From the NCBI RefSeq assembly GCF_003841405.1, contig NZ_PXYA01000001.1, positions 496,001-560,000 on the forward strand: 64,000 bases of DNA, read 5' to 3'. Made by a program: the position numbers and the translations under genes. Under the pieces are notes generated by a model, which made no database searches, was not told where the DNA came from, and was given only the letters and a program-made list of their open reading frames with translations. Each line of letters starts with the position of its first letter. Position 1 is the stretch's first letter. This document shows, in pieces, positions 23,504 to 32,761 of this stretch. This DNA comes from Tetragenococcus halophilus subsp. halophilus DSM 20339 (lineage in GTDB: Bacteria > Bacillota > Bacilli > Lactobacillales > Enterococcaceae).

Positions 23504-23532
23504 TTGATATTGAAAATAAATCGTGATAAAAT
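23504..23532 (+). promoter_or_regulatory. Promoter of the fructose operon
   Basis: TTGATA at 23504-23509, a 17-base spacer and TAAAAT at 23527-23532 make a good sigma-A promoter; TGA just before the -10 adds an extended element. It would start transcription about 17 bases upstream of the repressor gene's ATG. No certain FruR operator or cre site was recognised. Confidence 0.7.
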
Positions 23533-23555
23533 GTGTTCGGAAGGATTGATTGGAA

Positions 23556-24311
23556 ATGCTTACAGAAAAGAGACATCAAATTATTTTAGATCTTTTGACT
23601 GAAAATAATGTAATCACAGTAAGCGAACTTATGAAACCGCTCAAAGCATCAGAATCAACTGTTCGTCGTGATTTACAAAATCTTGAAGAACAAGGAATGC
23701 TTGCTCGTGTTCATGGGGGCGCAAAAAAACCATCACATCTCACTTTTGAAGCCTCGATGGATGAAAAAGAAGAGAAGTTTCATCAACAAAAAGTTCAGAT
23801 CGCAAAATTTTGCGCTGATTTACTAAATAAAGAAGATGTTATCTATCTTGATGCAGGAACAACTACAATTGAGATGATTCAGTTTATTTCACAGGATCTA
23901 TCGATTAAAGTCGTTACAAATTCAGTAAAACATGCTTCTCTTTTAATCGATCGGCAAATTGAAACGATTATCTTAGGGGGTACGATTAAGCTATCAACAA
24001 ATGCCACTTTAGGTTCTACCGCCCTTCAACAATTAGGTAAGTTTCGTTTCAGTAAAGCTTTTTTAGGAATGAACGGTGCTGAAGTAGAAGCTGGTTTTAC
24101 TACACCAGATCCAGAAGAAGCAGCTGTCAAAAAATGGGCGTTAAAACAGAGTCAACAAAACTATGTATTAATTGACCATTCGAAACTTCAGCAAATCGCT
24201 TTTGCTCAAGTTGCTCCGTTAAAAGCGGCTAAAATTATTACTGATAGTTGTCCATCAAAACTTCTAAAGGATTTCCAAGAACAAACAATGCTAAAGGAGG
24301 TCAAGCAATGA
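23556..24311 (+). CDS. fruR: DeoR-family transcriptional repressor of the fructose operon
   Basis: The 251-residue regulator has a DeoR-type N-terminal helix-turn-helix (ITVSELMKPLKASESTVRRDLQNLEEQGML in part: SESTVRRDLQNLEE) and a C-terminal sugar-phosphate-sensing domain (YLDAGTTTIEMIQ, VVTNSVKHASLL, FLGMNGAEVEAGFTTPDPEEAAVK in part). It is the first gene of fruR-fruK-fruA, the arrangement known from other Firmicutes, where fructose 1-phosphate relieves repression. I chose the ATG at 23556; a TTG six bases upstream is too close to the GGAAGGA site. Its stop overlaps the fruK start (ATGA). Confidence 0.93.
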   Translation: MLTEKRHQIILDLLTENNVITVSELMKPLKASESTVRRDLQNLEEQGMLARVHGGAKKPSHLTFEASMDEKEEKFHQQKVQIAKFCADLLNKEDVIYLDAGTTTIEMIQFISQDLSIKVVTNSVKHASLLIDRQIETIILGGTIKLSTNATLGSTALQQLGKFRFSKAFLGMNGAEVEAGFTTPDPEEAAVKKWALKQSQQNYVLIDHSKLQQIAFAQVAPLKAAKIITDSCPSKLLKDFQEQTMLKEVKQ

Positions 24312-25222
24312 TATACACCTTAACACTAAATCCTTCAATCGATTACATTGTTCACATCAAGCAGTTAAACACTGGAAATGTAAATCGTATGACAGAAGAC
24401 TTTAAGCTTCCTGGAGGAAAGGGAATCAATGTTTCTCGTATTTTACAACGTATTGGTTCATCTTCTTGTGCCCTTGGCTTTTTAGGTGGTTTTACTGGCG
24501 ATTTTATTGAAAAATGGTTGGTTGAAGAAGGCATTCGCAGTCAATTTACTAAAGTTGAACAGGATACGCGAATCAATGTTAAATTAAAAGCTGAAGAAGA
24601 AACAGAAATCAATGGATTAGGCCCTGATTTAAATGACGATGAAATTAATCGTTTGAAGTTCACCCTCTCTGAACTTATTACTACTGGCGATATTGTTGTT
24701 TTATCAGGAAGTACGCCTGGTAGTCTACGAGAAGGTTTTTACCAAGAATTAGTGAAGATCATAAAAGAAAATGGTGCCGAATTTGTGATTGATACAACGG
24801 GTGATGATTTACTCGCTGCTCTGCCAGAAAAACCATTGTTAGTAAAACCAAACAACCATGAATTAGCTGAACTCTACCATACAAACTTGCAATCATTAGA
24901 TGATATTATTACTTATGGGAAGAAATTGTTAACTGATGGCGCCAAAAATGTGATTATTTCTATGGCTGGCGATGGCGCTTTATTGATTACAGAAGATGGC
25001 ACTTACCTTTCTAATGTTTTAAAACATGAAGTTAAAAATTCAGTCGGTGCTGGTGATTCCATGATTGCTGGTTTTATCGGAGAATTTTCTAAAAGCAGCG
25101 ATGCGCTAGAAGCTTTTAAATGGGGCGTTGCTTGTGGCAGTGCGACGACTTTTTCAGATGATCTAGCTAGTGCTAAATTTATTAACGACTTGTTACCAGA
25201 AATAACAGTTAAAAATATATAG
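24308..25222 (+). CDS. fruK: 1-phosphofructokinase
   Basis: FruK phosphorylates fructose 1-phosphate to fructose 1,6-bisphosphate. The 304-residue PfkB-family kinase opens with IYTLTLNPSIDYIV, has the substrate loop LPGGKGINVSRIL, and ends with the catalytic signature VGAGDSMIAGFI containing the base aspartate. The ATG at 24308 follows AAAGGAGG in the tail of fruR and overlaps its stop codon; a frame open 60 bases further upstream is not used. Confidence 0.96.
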   Translation: MIYTLTLNPSIDYIVHIKQLNTGNVNRMTEDFKLPGGKGINVSRILQRIGSSSCALGFLGGFTGDFIEKWLVEEGIRSQFTKVEQDTRINVKLKAEEETEINGLGPDLNDDEINRLKFTLSELITTGDIVVLSGSTPGSLREGFYQELVKIIKENGAEFVIDTTGDDLLAALPEKPLLVKPNNHELAELYHTNLQSLDDIITYGKKLLTDGAKNVIISMAGDGALLITEDGTYLSNVLKHEVKNSVGAGDSMIAGFIGEFSKSSDALEAFKWGVACGSATTFSDDLASAKFINDLLPEITVKNI

Positions 25223-25234
25223 GAGGCTTATATA

Positions 25235-27172
25235 ATGAATATCAATGATTTATTGATTAAAGAAGCCATGATTATGGATCTGCAAGCAACAGAGAAAAAA
25301 GCTGCGATCGATGAGATGGTACAAAAGCTTTACGATGTTGGCAGAATTACTGATATTGACCAATTTAAAGATGGAATTTTAGCGCGCGAAGAACAAACTT
25401 CTACTGGCTTGGGCGATGGCATCGCTATGCCTCACGCAAAAAATGACGCTGTAAAAGAAGCGACTGTTCTATTTGCTAAAAGTAAGCAAGGCGTGGACTA
25501 TGAAGCGCTTGATGGACAGCCAACTTATCTGTTTTTTATGATCGCTGCTCCTGAAGGCGCTGATGATACCCACTTACAAGCCTTGGCTGCCTTATCACGT
25601 CAATTAGTCAACCAAGACTTTGTAGAAGAATTAAACAATGCTCAAACACCTGATGACGTTCAAGCGGCTTTTGCACAAGTGGAACAAGATGATGATGAAG
25701 AGCAAGAAGAACAAACAGATCAATCATCTGCAGAAAAAACGGAATCAACTGATTCAGCTGATCGTCCATTTATTGTGGCTGTAACAGCTTGTCCAACAGG
25801 AATTGCCCATACTTATATGGCAGAAGACTCTCTGAAAAATCAAGCTAAAGACATGGGGATTGACATTAAAGTCGAAACTAATGGTTCTGAAGGTGTCAAG
25901 CACCGTTTAACTTCAGATGATATTGCTCGTGCAAGTGGCGTGGTAATTGCTGCTGACACGAACGTAGAAATGAATCGTTTCGGTGGTAAGCCTGTCGTTT
26001 CTCGCCCAGTTAGTGATGGTATTCGTCGACCTGAAGAGCTCATCAACAATGCTTTAAGTGGGAATGCTTCAATTTATCAAAGTAGTGAGGAACAATCAAG
26101 CCAAAGCCAAAGCAGTTCTGAAGGCGAAAAACAATCCGTCGGACAAAAGATTTATAAAGATTTGATGAATGGTGTATCTCACATGCTACCATTTGTTGTT
26201 GCCGGTGGAATTATGATGGCTCTTTCCTTTATGATCGACCAATGGATGGGCGTTCCACAAGATGCTTTAGATCAATTAGGAAATTATAACCAAGTCGCTG
26301 ATTGGTTCAACCAAATTGGTAATGCTGCCTTTGGCTTTATGCTTCCGGTATTAGCTGGTTTTATTGCAATGAGTATTAGTGACCGACCAGGTTTAGTTAC
26401 TGGTTTTGCTGCTGGTGCGATTGCTGAACAAGGCGGCGCTGGATTTATCGGTGCTTTAATAGGCGGTTTCGTTGGTGGTTATGTTGTTGAATTTCTACGT
26501 AAAATATTAAAAGGTCTACCGCAATCACTAGATGGAATTAAAACCATTCTGTTCTTCCCTTTCTTTGGTCTTTTAATTACTGGCTTCCTTATGCTTTTAA
26601 TTAACGTTCCAATGAAAGTAATCAATGATGGATTGAACAGTTTCTTACTGAACTTAAGTGGCGCTAATGCGGCCTTATTAGGTGCACTATTAGCTGGAAT
26701 GATGGCTATTGACTTAGGGGGGCCTTTCAATAAAGCAGCTTACGTTTTTGGTACAGGTACGATTGCAGCAACAATTGCTCAAGGCGGAAGTCTTGTAATG
26801 GCAGCTGTTATGTCTGGTGGTATGGTTCCACCTTTGGCAATCTTTGTAGCCACTCGCTTATTTAAAAATAAATTTACTGAGCAAGAAAATCAAGCTGGTT
26901 TAACTAACGTTATTATGGGAGCTTCCTTTGTAACTGAAGGTGCCATTCCATTTACCGCTGCTGACCCACTTCGCGCAATTCCAAGTTTTGTCGTTGGTTC
27001 TGCAATCACTGGTGGTTTAGTTGGTGCTATGGGCATTCGTTTGATGGCTCCTCACGGCGGTATCTTTGTCATTGCTCTTGTTAGCCAACCGCTATGGTAT
27101 ATATTATTTGTTATCATTGGCGCAATTATTGCAGGCGTTATGTTAGGTCTTTTGAAAAAGCCAATTAAATAA
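25235..27172 (+). CDS. fruA: PTS fructose transporter subunit IIABC
   Basis: This 645-residue permease imports fructose and phosphorylates it at carbon 1. The IIA domain (residues 1-150) has the phospho-histidine His67 in MPHAKND. A charged Glu/Gln/Ser-rich linker leads to the IIB domain (about 175-275) with the phospho-cysteine Cys186 in ACPTGIAHTYMAE. A second Ser/Gln-rich linker precedes the membrane IIC domain (about 305-645, GFMLPVLAGFIAMSISDRPG in part). It follows fruK by 12 bases with AGGAGG before the ATG, and is the last gene of the operon. Confidence 0.96.
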   Translation: MNINDLLIKEAMIMDLQATEKKAAIDEMVQKLYDVGRITDIDQFKDGILAREEQTSTGLGDGIAMPHAKNDAVKEATVLFAKSKQGVDYEALDGQPTYLFFMIAAPEGADDTHLQALAALSRQLVNQDFVEELNNAQTPDDVQAAFAQVEQDDDEEQEEQTDQSSAEKTESTDSADRPFIVAVTACPTGIAHTYMAEDSLKNQAKDMGIDIKVETNGSEGVKHRLTSDDIARASGVVIAADTNVEMNRFGGKPVVSRPVSDGIRRPEELINNALSGNASIYQSSEEQSSQSQSSSEGEKQSVGQKIYKDLMNGVSHMLPFVVAGGIMMALSFMIDQWMGVPQDALDQLGNYNQVADWFNQIGNAAFGFMLPVLAGFIAMSISDRPGLVTGFAAGAIAEQGGAGFIGALIGGFVGGYVVEFLRKILKGLPQSLDGIKTILFFPFFGLLITGFLMLLINVPMKVINDGLNSFLLNLSGANAALLGALLAGMMAIDLGGPFNKAAYVFGTGTIAATIAQGGSLVMAAVMSGGMVPPLAIFVATRLFKNKFTEQENQAGLTNVIMGASFVTEGAIPFTAADPLRAIPSFVVGSAITGGLVGAMGIRLMAPHGGIFVIALVSQPLWYILFVIIGAIIAGVMLGLLKKPIK

Positions 27173-27191
27173 TTATATGATCTTTTCATTA

Positions 27192-27238
27192 AAAAGCTTC
27201 GAGTAAAGAGAAAATTCTTCTTACTCGAAGTTTTTTTC
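27192..27238 (+). terminator. Terminator of the fructose operon
   Basis: A 10-bp core stem (CTTCGAGTAA with TTACTCGAAG) is followed by seven Ts, about 20 bases after the fruA stop codon. Confidence 0.9.
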
Positions 27239-27443
27239 ATATCTAGTATGTACAACACTATTGTTCAAAAAGATAACTAGTTCGTTAATTTCTGAAAGTA
27301 CTGTTTTTAATTCTGACTAATCTCATTGTTTTGTCACTTTAATGTACTTATAAAAAATTTTTTTAAAGTGTTGTTAAAATTATTCCGTTTTATATGCAAT
27401 AACAAAAATTTCGTGATAGACTACTTTTAGTGGAGGTGGTATT

Positions 27444-27617
27444 ATGGGATTAAAATTTAAACAAGATAATATCTTAGATCAAAAGTTTGATGAATTCGCC
27501 TTTCTACCCGATGAAGACAAAAATAAAAAGGATGAAAAGCAAGACTTAGAACGCTTCTTACATCCAGAGTCTAAAAAAGATAAAGAAGAAAATACAGTCG
27601 AAAAAAATAAAAAATAA
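27444..27617 (+). CDS. Small charged protein, 57 residues
   Basis: An ATG with a strong site (GGAGGTGG, 4-base gap) opens a 57-codon frame. The protein starts MGLKFKQDNILDQKFDEFAF and then becomes highly charged, rich in Lys, Asp and Glu, with no membrane segment and no cysteine. The start resembles a small Lactobacillales family of unknown function (I think of the SPJ_0845-type proteins, from memory). It ends inside the arm of a bidirectional terminator. The good ribosome site, coding-like composition and dedicated terminator support a real gene. Confidence 0.72.
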   Translation: MGLKFKQDNILDQKFDEFAFLPDEDKNKKDEKQDLERFLHPESKKDKEENTVEKNKK

Positions 27618-27665
27618 AAAAGTTCCGAGAAGTACGATTATTTCGCCTACTCTCGGAACTTTTTT
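27616..27665. terminator. Bidirectional terminator between the small gene and ysxC
   Basis: A 15-bp perfect stem (AAAAAAGTTCCGAGA with TCTCGGAACTTTTTT, about 20-base loop) overlaps the stop codons of both convergent genes. A and T runs on either side allow termination in both directions. Confidence 0.9.
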
Positions 27666-28245
27666 ATATAAATTCTTCTATCGCTTTCCAGGCTTCTTCT
27701 TTACCTTCTTTAGTTACAGTCGAGAACACCACGAAACGATCATTTTCATCAAAATCCAAGATTTCCTTAATTCTACTTATTTGTTGCTCTCTCTTATTCT
27801 TAGCCACTTTATCAGCCTTAGTTGCGACGACAATCACTGGAAAATTATAATACTTCAAAAAATCATACATTTGTATGTCCCCTTCTGAAGGGTCATGACG
27901 CATATCGATTAAAGATACAACCGCTTGTAGTTGCTTACGATTGGCAAAATATTCATCAATCATCTCACCCCACTTGGCGCGTTCTTGTTTTGACACTTTA
28001 GCATAACCATAACCTGGTAGATCTACAAAGTGAAATTTATTTTCGATCAGATAAAAATTAATGGTTTGCGTTCTACCTGGTTTAGAAGAGGTACGTGCTA
28101 ATTTTTTTCGATCAATTAAAGTATTGATAAACGAAGATTTCCCCACATTTGAACGTCCTGCTAAAGCAACTTCAGCTAAAGCAGATTTAGGATATTGTTT
28201 CTTGGAAACAGCACTGATGACAATTTCTGCTGCATGAACTTTCAT
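27664..28245 (-). CDS. ysxC: Ribosome biogenesis GTPase YsxC/EngB
   Basis: This 193-residue GTPase is needed for 50S subunit assembly. It shows G1 ([12 protein letters not shown]), a G2 threonine region ([15 protein letters not shown]), G3 ([10 protein letters not shown]), G4 (TKADK) and G5 (FSTVTKEG). It follows clpX on the same strand, the arrangement found across Bacilli. The ATG follows TAGGAGGA. Confidence 0.96.
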   Translation of the reverse strand: MKVHAAEIVISAVSKKQYPKSALAEVALAGRSNVGKSSFINTLIDRKKLARTSSKPGRTQTINFYLIENKFHFVDLPGYGYAKVSKQERAKWGEMIDEYFANRKQLQAVVSLIDMRHDPSEGDIQMYDFLKYYNFPVIVVATKADKVAKNKREQQISRIKEILDFDENDRFVVFSTVTKEGKEEAWKAIEEFI

Positions 28246-28271
28246 AACTTCCTCCTAGTTGACTTTTTAGA

Positions 28272-28304
28272 AACAAAACCGGATAGAAATCACTCTATCC
28301 GGTT
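28272..28304 (-). terminator. Terminator between clpX and ysxC
   Basis: An 11-bp perfect stem (AACCGGATAGA with TCTATCCGGTT, 6-base loop) ends in TTTTG on the minus strand. The T-run is short, so partial read-through into ysxC is possible. Confidence 0.65.
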
Positions 28305-28312
28305 CAATGTAA

Positions 28313-29569
28313 CTAGCCTGCTTTTTTCTCTTCTTCATAGGTAATTTCTGGCGCGCTGGTGCCATTAACCGCACCTTCAGTAATATCGACTTTCTTAATT
28401 GATTCTTTAGAAGGAACGTCAAACATCGTATCCATCATGATTTCTTCAATGATCGAACGTAGTCCCCGAGCACCTGTACCACGCTCAATCGCTTTATTAG
28501 CAATAGCTGACAAACCATCTTCATCAAATTCAAGTTCAGTATCATCTAAAGCCAACAATTTCTTATATTGTTTAACTAAAGCATTTTTAGGTTCAGTTAA
28601 AATACGAATCAAATCATCTTCTGTCAATTTTTCTAAAGCTGCTGTTACAGGCAAACGACCGATAAATTCTGGGATCAAGCCAAAGTTTAGCAAGTCTTCT
28701 GGAATAATATTTTGCATTACGCTATCATCTTCTGAAATACTTTGATTATTAGCGCCAAATCCAATCGTTTTATCACCTAAGCGATTCTTAACAATAGCGT
28801 CGATGCCGTCAAAAGCCCCGCCAACAATAAATAAGATATTGCTTGTATCAATTTGAATCATTTCTTGTTGTGGATGTTTACGTCCGCCTTGTGGAGGTAC
28901 ACTTGCAGTAGTACCTTCTAAGATTTTCAGCAGTGCTTGTTGTACGCCTTCACCTGAAACATCTCGTGTAATCGAAACATTTTCGCTTTTACGTGCAATC
29001 TTATCGATCTCGTCAATGTAAATGATCCCTTTTTCAGCTTTTTCAACATTATTATCTGCTGATTGTAAAAGTTTTAAGAGAATATTTTCTACATCATCAC
29101 CAACATAGCCAGCTTCGGTAAGACTGGTTGCATCTGCAATCGCAAAAGGTACATTCAAAGTTCTTGCTAATGTTTGCGCTAAGAAAGTTTTTCCCGAACC
29201 AGTAGGACCAATCAAGCAGATATTACTTTTTTGTAATTCTACGTCTTCTTCGTCTTCATTTTTAGAAGAAGCTTGTGCATTTACTCTTTTATAATGGTTA
29301 TAAACAGCTACTGATAATGCTTTTTTAGCTTCATCTTGTCCTATAACGTAGTCGTTTAACGCATCTAAAATTTCTTGAGGTTTTGGTACTTCAGTAAGTT
29401 CTTGGTCAACATCTTCATAAAATTCTTCATCGATAATATCTTTACATAAATTAATACATTCATCACAAATGTAAACACCCGGACCGGCAACGATTTTCCT
29501 TACTTCTTCTTGTGTTTTACCACAGAAAGAACAGCGAACCGGTTGATTTGTATTTGTGTTGTCATACAT
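28313..29569 (-). CDS. clpX: ATP-dependent Clp protease ATP-binding subunit ClpX
   Basis: ClpX unfolds substrates and feeds them to the ClpP peptidase. The 418-residue protein has the N-terminal zinc finger (Cys13, Cys16, Cys35, Cys38), Walker A (GPTGSGKT), Walker B ([11 protein letters not shown]), the pore loop GYVGDDVE and the C-terminal EFIGRLPV sensor region. I start at the ATG at 29569, 8 bases after AAGGAG; a GTG 9 bases upstream is too near that site. A TGC-extended TAAAAT at 29664-29669 gives it its own promoter downstream of tig. Confidence 0.96.
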   Translation of the reverse strand: MYDNTNTNQPVRCSFCGKTQEEVRKIVAGPGVYICDECINLCKDIIDEEFYEDVDQELTEVPKPQEILDALNDYVIGQDEAKKALSVAVYNHYKRVNAQASSKNEDEEDVELQKSNICLIGPTGSGKTFLAQTLARTLNVPFAIADATSLTEAGYVGDDVENILLKLLQSADNNVEKAEKGIIYIDEIDKIARKSENVSITRDVSGEGVQQALLKILEGTTASVPPQGGRKHPQQEMIQIDTSNILFIVGGAFDGIDAIVKNRLGDKTIGFGANNQSISEDDSVMQNIIPEDLLNFGLIPEFIGRLPVTAALEKLTEDDLIRILTEPKNALVKQYKKLLALDDTELEFDEDGLSAIANKAIERGTGARGLRSIIEEIMMDTMFDVPSKESIKKVDITEGAVNGTSAPEITYEEEKKAG

Positions 29570-29588
29570 AGTGTTCACTCCTTGTTTA

Positions 29589-29627
29589 GCGATTTAGAAA
29601 TACCTAACTTTTCTATATAAAAATCGC
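29589..29627 (-). promoter_or_regulatory. Hairpin in the clpX leader
   Basis: GCGATTT at 29589-29595 pairs with AAATCGC at 29621-29627, with a second short pairing AGAAA/TTTCT inside. It lies in the roughly 95-base untranslated leader between the clpX -10 (29664-29669) and its ribosome site, so it may affect clpX translation or mRNA stability. No known regulatory family was recognised. Confidence 0.35.
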
Positions 29628-29721
29628 TTAATACAGTTATTTGTTCATAAACAACCTTTCATCATTTTAGCACACCTAAAATAAAAGAAAAAGCTTTTTA
29701 ACCTTGTTAATTAAGGTTTTT

Positions 29722-29760
29722 TAAAAAAGACGACCTACAATTAAATGCAGATCGTCTTTA
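29722..29760 (-). terminator. Terminator after tig
   Basis: An 8-bp stem (AAAGACGA with TCGTCTTT), extended by inner pairing across one mismatch, is followed by six Ts on the minus strand, 27 bases after the tig stop codon. Confidence 0.85.
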
Positions 29761-29786
29761 ATACATTACTATTATCTAACCGATTT

Positions 29787-31070
29787 TTATTCTTCGATAG
29801 CTGTAGAAGTTACAAGGTCCACTGCTTTTTTCATATTAATATCATGTTCAAGCATATCTTCTGATAAAACAGAACGAACTTGTGCTTCTGGCATATTGTA
29901 ATTTTCAGCTAAATCTTTAATTTCAGAATTAACTTCATCTTCAGTTGCTTCAAAGCCTTCTTTGGCTACAATAGCTTCAATAACCAAGTTTGTTTTCACG
30001 CGTGTACCAGCTTCACCTTCGAATTGTTGATCCAAGTCTTCTTCGCTAGTCCCTGTGATTTGGTAATACATTTCAGCGCTGATACCTTGTTGTTGTAAAT
30101 TATTCAAGAATTCGTCTTTTGCTCTTTTTACTTCATCTTGAATCATTACATCTGGCAGTTCAACCACTTCAGCATTATCAACTGCTTGTTTAATTGCAGA
30201 TTCTTCAACAGCATCTTGTGCTGCTTTTTCTTTACTTTCTTGCATTTCTTTGTGATATTTTTCTCTTAGTTCATCTAAAGTTTCGACTTCGTCGTCCAGG
30301 TCTTTTGCTAGCTCGTCGTCTAATTCTGGTAGTTCTTTTTCTTTTACTTCATGAACTGTAACCTTAAATACCGCTTCTTTTCCTGCTAGATCTTCTGCTT
30401 GATAATCTTCAGGGAAAGTAACTGTCACATCTAGGTTATCGCCTGCTTTAACGCCGACTAATTGTTCTTCAAAACCAGGGATAAATGAGTTAGATCCTAG
30501 TTCAAGTGAATGATTTTCTGCTTTTCCACCTTCAAAGGATTCTCCATCAACAAATCCTTCAAAATCGATCACGACAGTATCGCCTTCAGCTGCTGGTTCA
30601 TCTTCTTTGATCACCATTTCAGCATGTTGGTCTTGTTCACGTTGCAGGCGATCTTCTACATCTTGATCAGTGATTTCACGTTCTTGTTTTTCAACTTTCA
30701 AATCTTTGTATTGACCCAATTTCACTTCTGGTTTTACTGTTACTTCAGCTTTGATAACCCAGTCTTGACCTTTTTCCATGCTTTCAATATCTACCTTAGG
30801 TTGAGAAACAGGATCGATTCCAGCTTCTTGTACTGCAGCTTCGTAGTTGCTAGGTAAAAGATCATTCACTGTGTCTTCATATAAAGCTTCTTCACCATAC
30901 ATACGATTAAAAACACTACGTGAAACCTTTCCTTTACGAAAACCTGGAATATTAAGGTCTTTTTTTACCTTATTAAATGTTTTAGTTAAGCCTTCTTGAA
31001 TCTCTGATTGTGGAATAGAGAATGTTAACACACCATCATTGGTGCCAGTTTTTTCCCATTTTGCAGTCAT
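29787..31070 (-). CDS. tig: Trigger factor
   Basis: Trigger factor is the ribosome-bound chaperone and prolyl isomerase that meets new chains at the exit tunnel. The 427-residue protein has the N-terminal ribosome-binding signature [11 protein letters not shown] in the region GFRKGKV, the FKBP-type PPIase domain (about 150-245, [20 protein letters not shown] in part) and a long helical C-terminal domain. Length is usual. The ATG follows GGAGGG. It lies just upstream of clpX as in many Firmicutes. Confidence 0.97.
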   Translation of the reverse strand: MTAKWEKTGTNDGVLTFSIPQSEIQEGLTKTFNKVKKDLNIPGFRKGKVSRSVFNRMYGEEALYEDTVNDLLPSNYEAAVQEAGIDPVSQPKVDIESMEKGQDWVIKAEVTVKPEVKLGQYKDLKVEKQEREITDQDVEDRLQREQDQHAEMVIKEDEPAAEGDTVVIDFEGFVDGESFEGGKAENHSLELGSNSFIPGFEEQLVGVKAGDNLDVTVTFPEDYQAEDLAGKEAVFKVTVHEVKEKELPELDDELAKDLDDEVETLDELREKYHKEMQESKEKAAQDAVEESAIKQAVDNAEVVELPDVMIQDEVKRAKDEFLNNLQQQGISAEMYYQITGTSEEDLDQQFEGEAGTRVKTNLVIEAIVAKEGFEATEDEVNSEIKDLAENYNMPEAQVRSVLSEDMLEHDINMKKAVDLVTSTAIEE

Positions 31071-31131
31071 GTAATTCCCTCCGAATTGATTAATAAATTT
31101 ACATATGAAATAGTTTCATGCATACCTATAA

Positions 31132-31160
31132 ATAGTACACTAACGCTTTTAAATTGTAAA
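31132..31160 (-). promoter_or_regulatory. Promoter of tig
   Basis: On the minus strand TTTACA (31155-31160) and TACTAT (31132-31137) are separated by 17 bases. Transcription would begin about 55 bases upstream of the tig start. A short inverted repeat (ATGAAA with TTTCAT) sits in the leader. Confidence 0.6.
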
Positions 31161-31196
31161 CATTTTAAAAGCAAACTTCCTTAATTTCTAGCATTT

Positions 31197-32120
31197 TTAT
31201 CCTAATTTTTGATAAATTTGTCGAATTTTTTTCTTTTTTTCTTGTATTTTTGCATAATTATCTAATTGTCCAGTTGAAATGTCTTCACCAAACATTGCTT
31301 TATATTCTAAAATATAACTTTGTGCCCAATCCCTAGCATATTTTTTGTCAGGCAAAAAAGGATACAATAAAGCAAAATGAGCTTTCACTTCTGAAATAAT
31401 AAGCGCCTCTAATTGTGGATTATCTTGTACTTCTTCTTCAATAACTGCGATTGTTTTATCTAATACCTCTGCGTCTTCGGGTAAAGGAAGTTCGGATAAA
31501 TCAACTTTTTTATCATCAATAATAACTTCTTCTGTCGCACCATCTTTTACCAATTCTTCCACTAATTTAGGAGGTATAAAGGGGTTCTGCGCATTTTTTA
31601 AATATTTTTGACAAATCATTAAAAAATCCGATAAAGAGATTCCCTTTATCAATTCTTGCCAATCCTTAGGAGCAATGGGCTGTTGCATCTTATCTAGAGA
31701 AGCAAGATGTCTGCTCTTTGCCATTTTAAGATCATCAGATAGTAAAGATTGCGCATTTTCTAACTGTGTAAGTTCTTCTTTTAATGCAGAAAACTGGTCT
31801 TGCTTTTTTTCGTAGAATAACAACTTGTGCGCAGTTAAAAATTGCGTATCTAAAAGTAATAAATGAAAATACCTTACAAAACCGTCTGCGTCATTTATAA
31901 AGGCATTGAAATGTTCATCAACTAATGCTAGGGCTTGTGTATAATCATCTAAATACTGCAATACTCTCACCAACTTTTTGGCATAGGTATATGTTGGATT
32001 TTGCTGGTAAAGTTGCTCAAAGTCCTTTTTTGCCGCCAAATAATCTTGATTTTGCATTTTTTTATTCGCACTCTCTAACAATCGTTTACTTTCATCAGGA
32101 AAATTAATAATATCTGCCAT
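31197..32120 (-). CDS. TPR-repeat protein of unknown function
   Basis: The 307-residue soluble protein has an N-terminal helical region with tetratricopeptide-like repeats (YLAAKKDFEQLYQQNPTYTYAKKL in part, then YTQALALVDEHF), an acidic mid-part and a Lys/Ile-rich C-terminal helix. It resembles hypothetical TPR proteins of Lactobacillales; no catalytic motif is visible. It lies 19 bases downstream of the RDD-protein gene and is probably in the sppA operon. A scaffold role is possible but not shown. Confidence 0.7.
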   Translation of the reverse strand: MADIINFPDESKRLLESANKKMQNQDYLAAKKDFEQLYQQNPTYTYAKKLVRVLQYLDDYTQALALVDEHFNAFINDADGFVRYFHLLLLDTQFLTAHKLLFYEKKQDQFSALKEELTQLENAQSLLSDDLKMAKSRHLASLDKMQQPIAPKDWQELIKGISLSDFLMICQKYLKNAQNPFIPPKLVEELVKDGATEEVIIDDKKVDLSELPLPEDAEVLDKTIAVIEEEVQDNPQLEALIISEVKAHFALLYPFLPDKKYARDWAQSYILEYKAMFGEDISTGQLDNYAKIQEKKKKIRQIYQKLG

Positions 32121-32139
32121 GCAATCCTCTTTCTTTTAT

Positions 32140-32760
32140 TTATGCGTTAACCTTTTGATTAAACGCCTGGATCAAATTGATCGTTACAACGCTAGTATCA
32201 GCAAAATAGTCACCAACATGTTGTTTTTTCCGTGTAAAAAGTGTAGGTACATATCCTAAATATAAGAACGGATGAAATTGTAAAACAAATCTTGCTGCAG
32301 TTTCTCTAATAAAAACTGTTTTCCAGCTTAAATTTTTTTCAGTTAGACAAATGACACGGATACCAAAAATCATTTTGCCGATCGTCTGTCCTTTGTTTAG
32401 CTTAGTTAAAAAGGTGAAATAAATAAGATAAATCAGCAAAGCAAGTAAACTATATGCACTTAGAAATTCAGTAGAACGTTCGATGTCAAACCAGGTAAAA
32501 GTAGCATCCAAAAGAATCGTAGTCATCGCATTAATACAAAGCAAATCTATCAGAAAAGCCCACAAACGAATCCAAAAACCAGCGAAGAAATAATTAGGAA
32601 AATCATTTGAATAACGACTTTGTTCTGGTTTTTCCTCATATTTCTGCCATTCAACTTTCTTTTGCGCAGCTTCATCTTCTGTGTATTCTCTAGACTTAAA
32701 AGAGGTTAAAACCTTTTGATAAAAATCCTTTTGTTTTGTTTCATTTTCTTGTTCGGACAT
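32140..32760 (-). CDS. RDD-family membrane protein
   Basis: This 206-residue protein has a charged N-terminal tail and three predicted membrane helices. The RDD signature arginine and aspartate occur in FWIRLWAFLIDLLCINAM and the later GQTIGKMIFGIRVI segment fits the family. Function is not established; some RDD proteins have been linked to ion transport. The start at the ATG at 32760 uses GGAGGTG, which lies within the last codons of sppA, one base upstream in transcription, so the two genes are coupled. Confidence 0.82.
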   Translation of the reverse strand: MSEQENETKQKDFYQKVLTSFKSREYTEDEAAQKKVEWQKYEEKPEQSRYSNDFPNYFFAGFWIRLWAFLIDLLCINAMTTILLDATFTWFDIERSTEFLSAYSLLALLIYLIYFTFLTKLNKGQTIGKMIFGIRVICLTEKNLSWKTVFIRETAARFVLQFHPFLYLGYVPTLFTRKKQHVGDYFADTSVVTINLIQAFNQKVNA

Positions 32761-32761
32761 C

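Noticed and set aside
29697-29724. Extra terminator AACCTT...AAGGTT upstream of clpX
   Set aside because: The T-run is on the plus strand, where no gene ends; on the minus strand it has no T-tract.
30510-30857. Plus-strand frame of 115 codons inside tig
   Set aside because: It is the complement of a conserved chaperone gene; the Phe/Ser-rich composition is typical of antisense frames.
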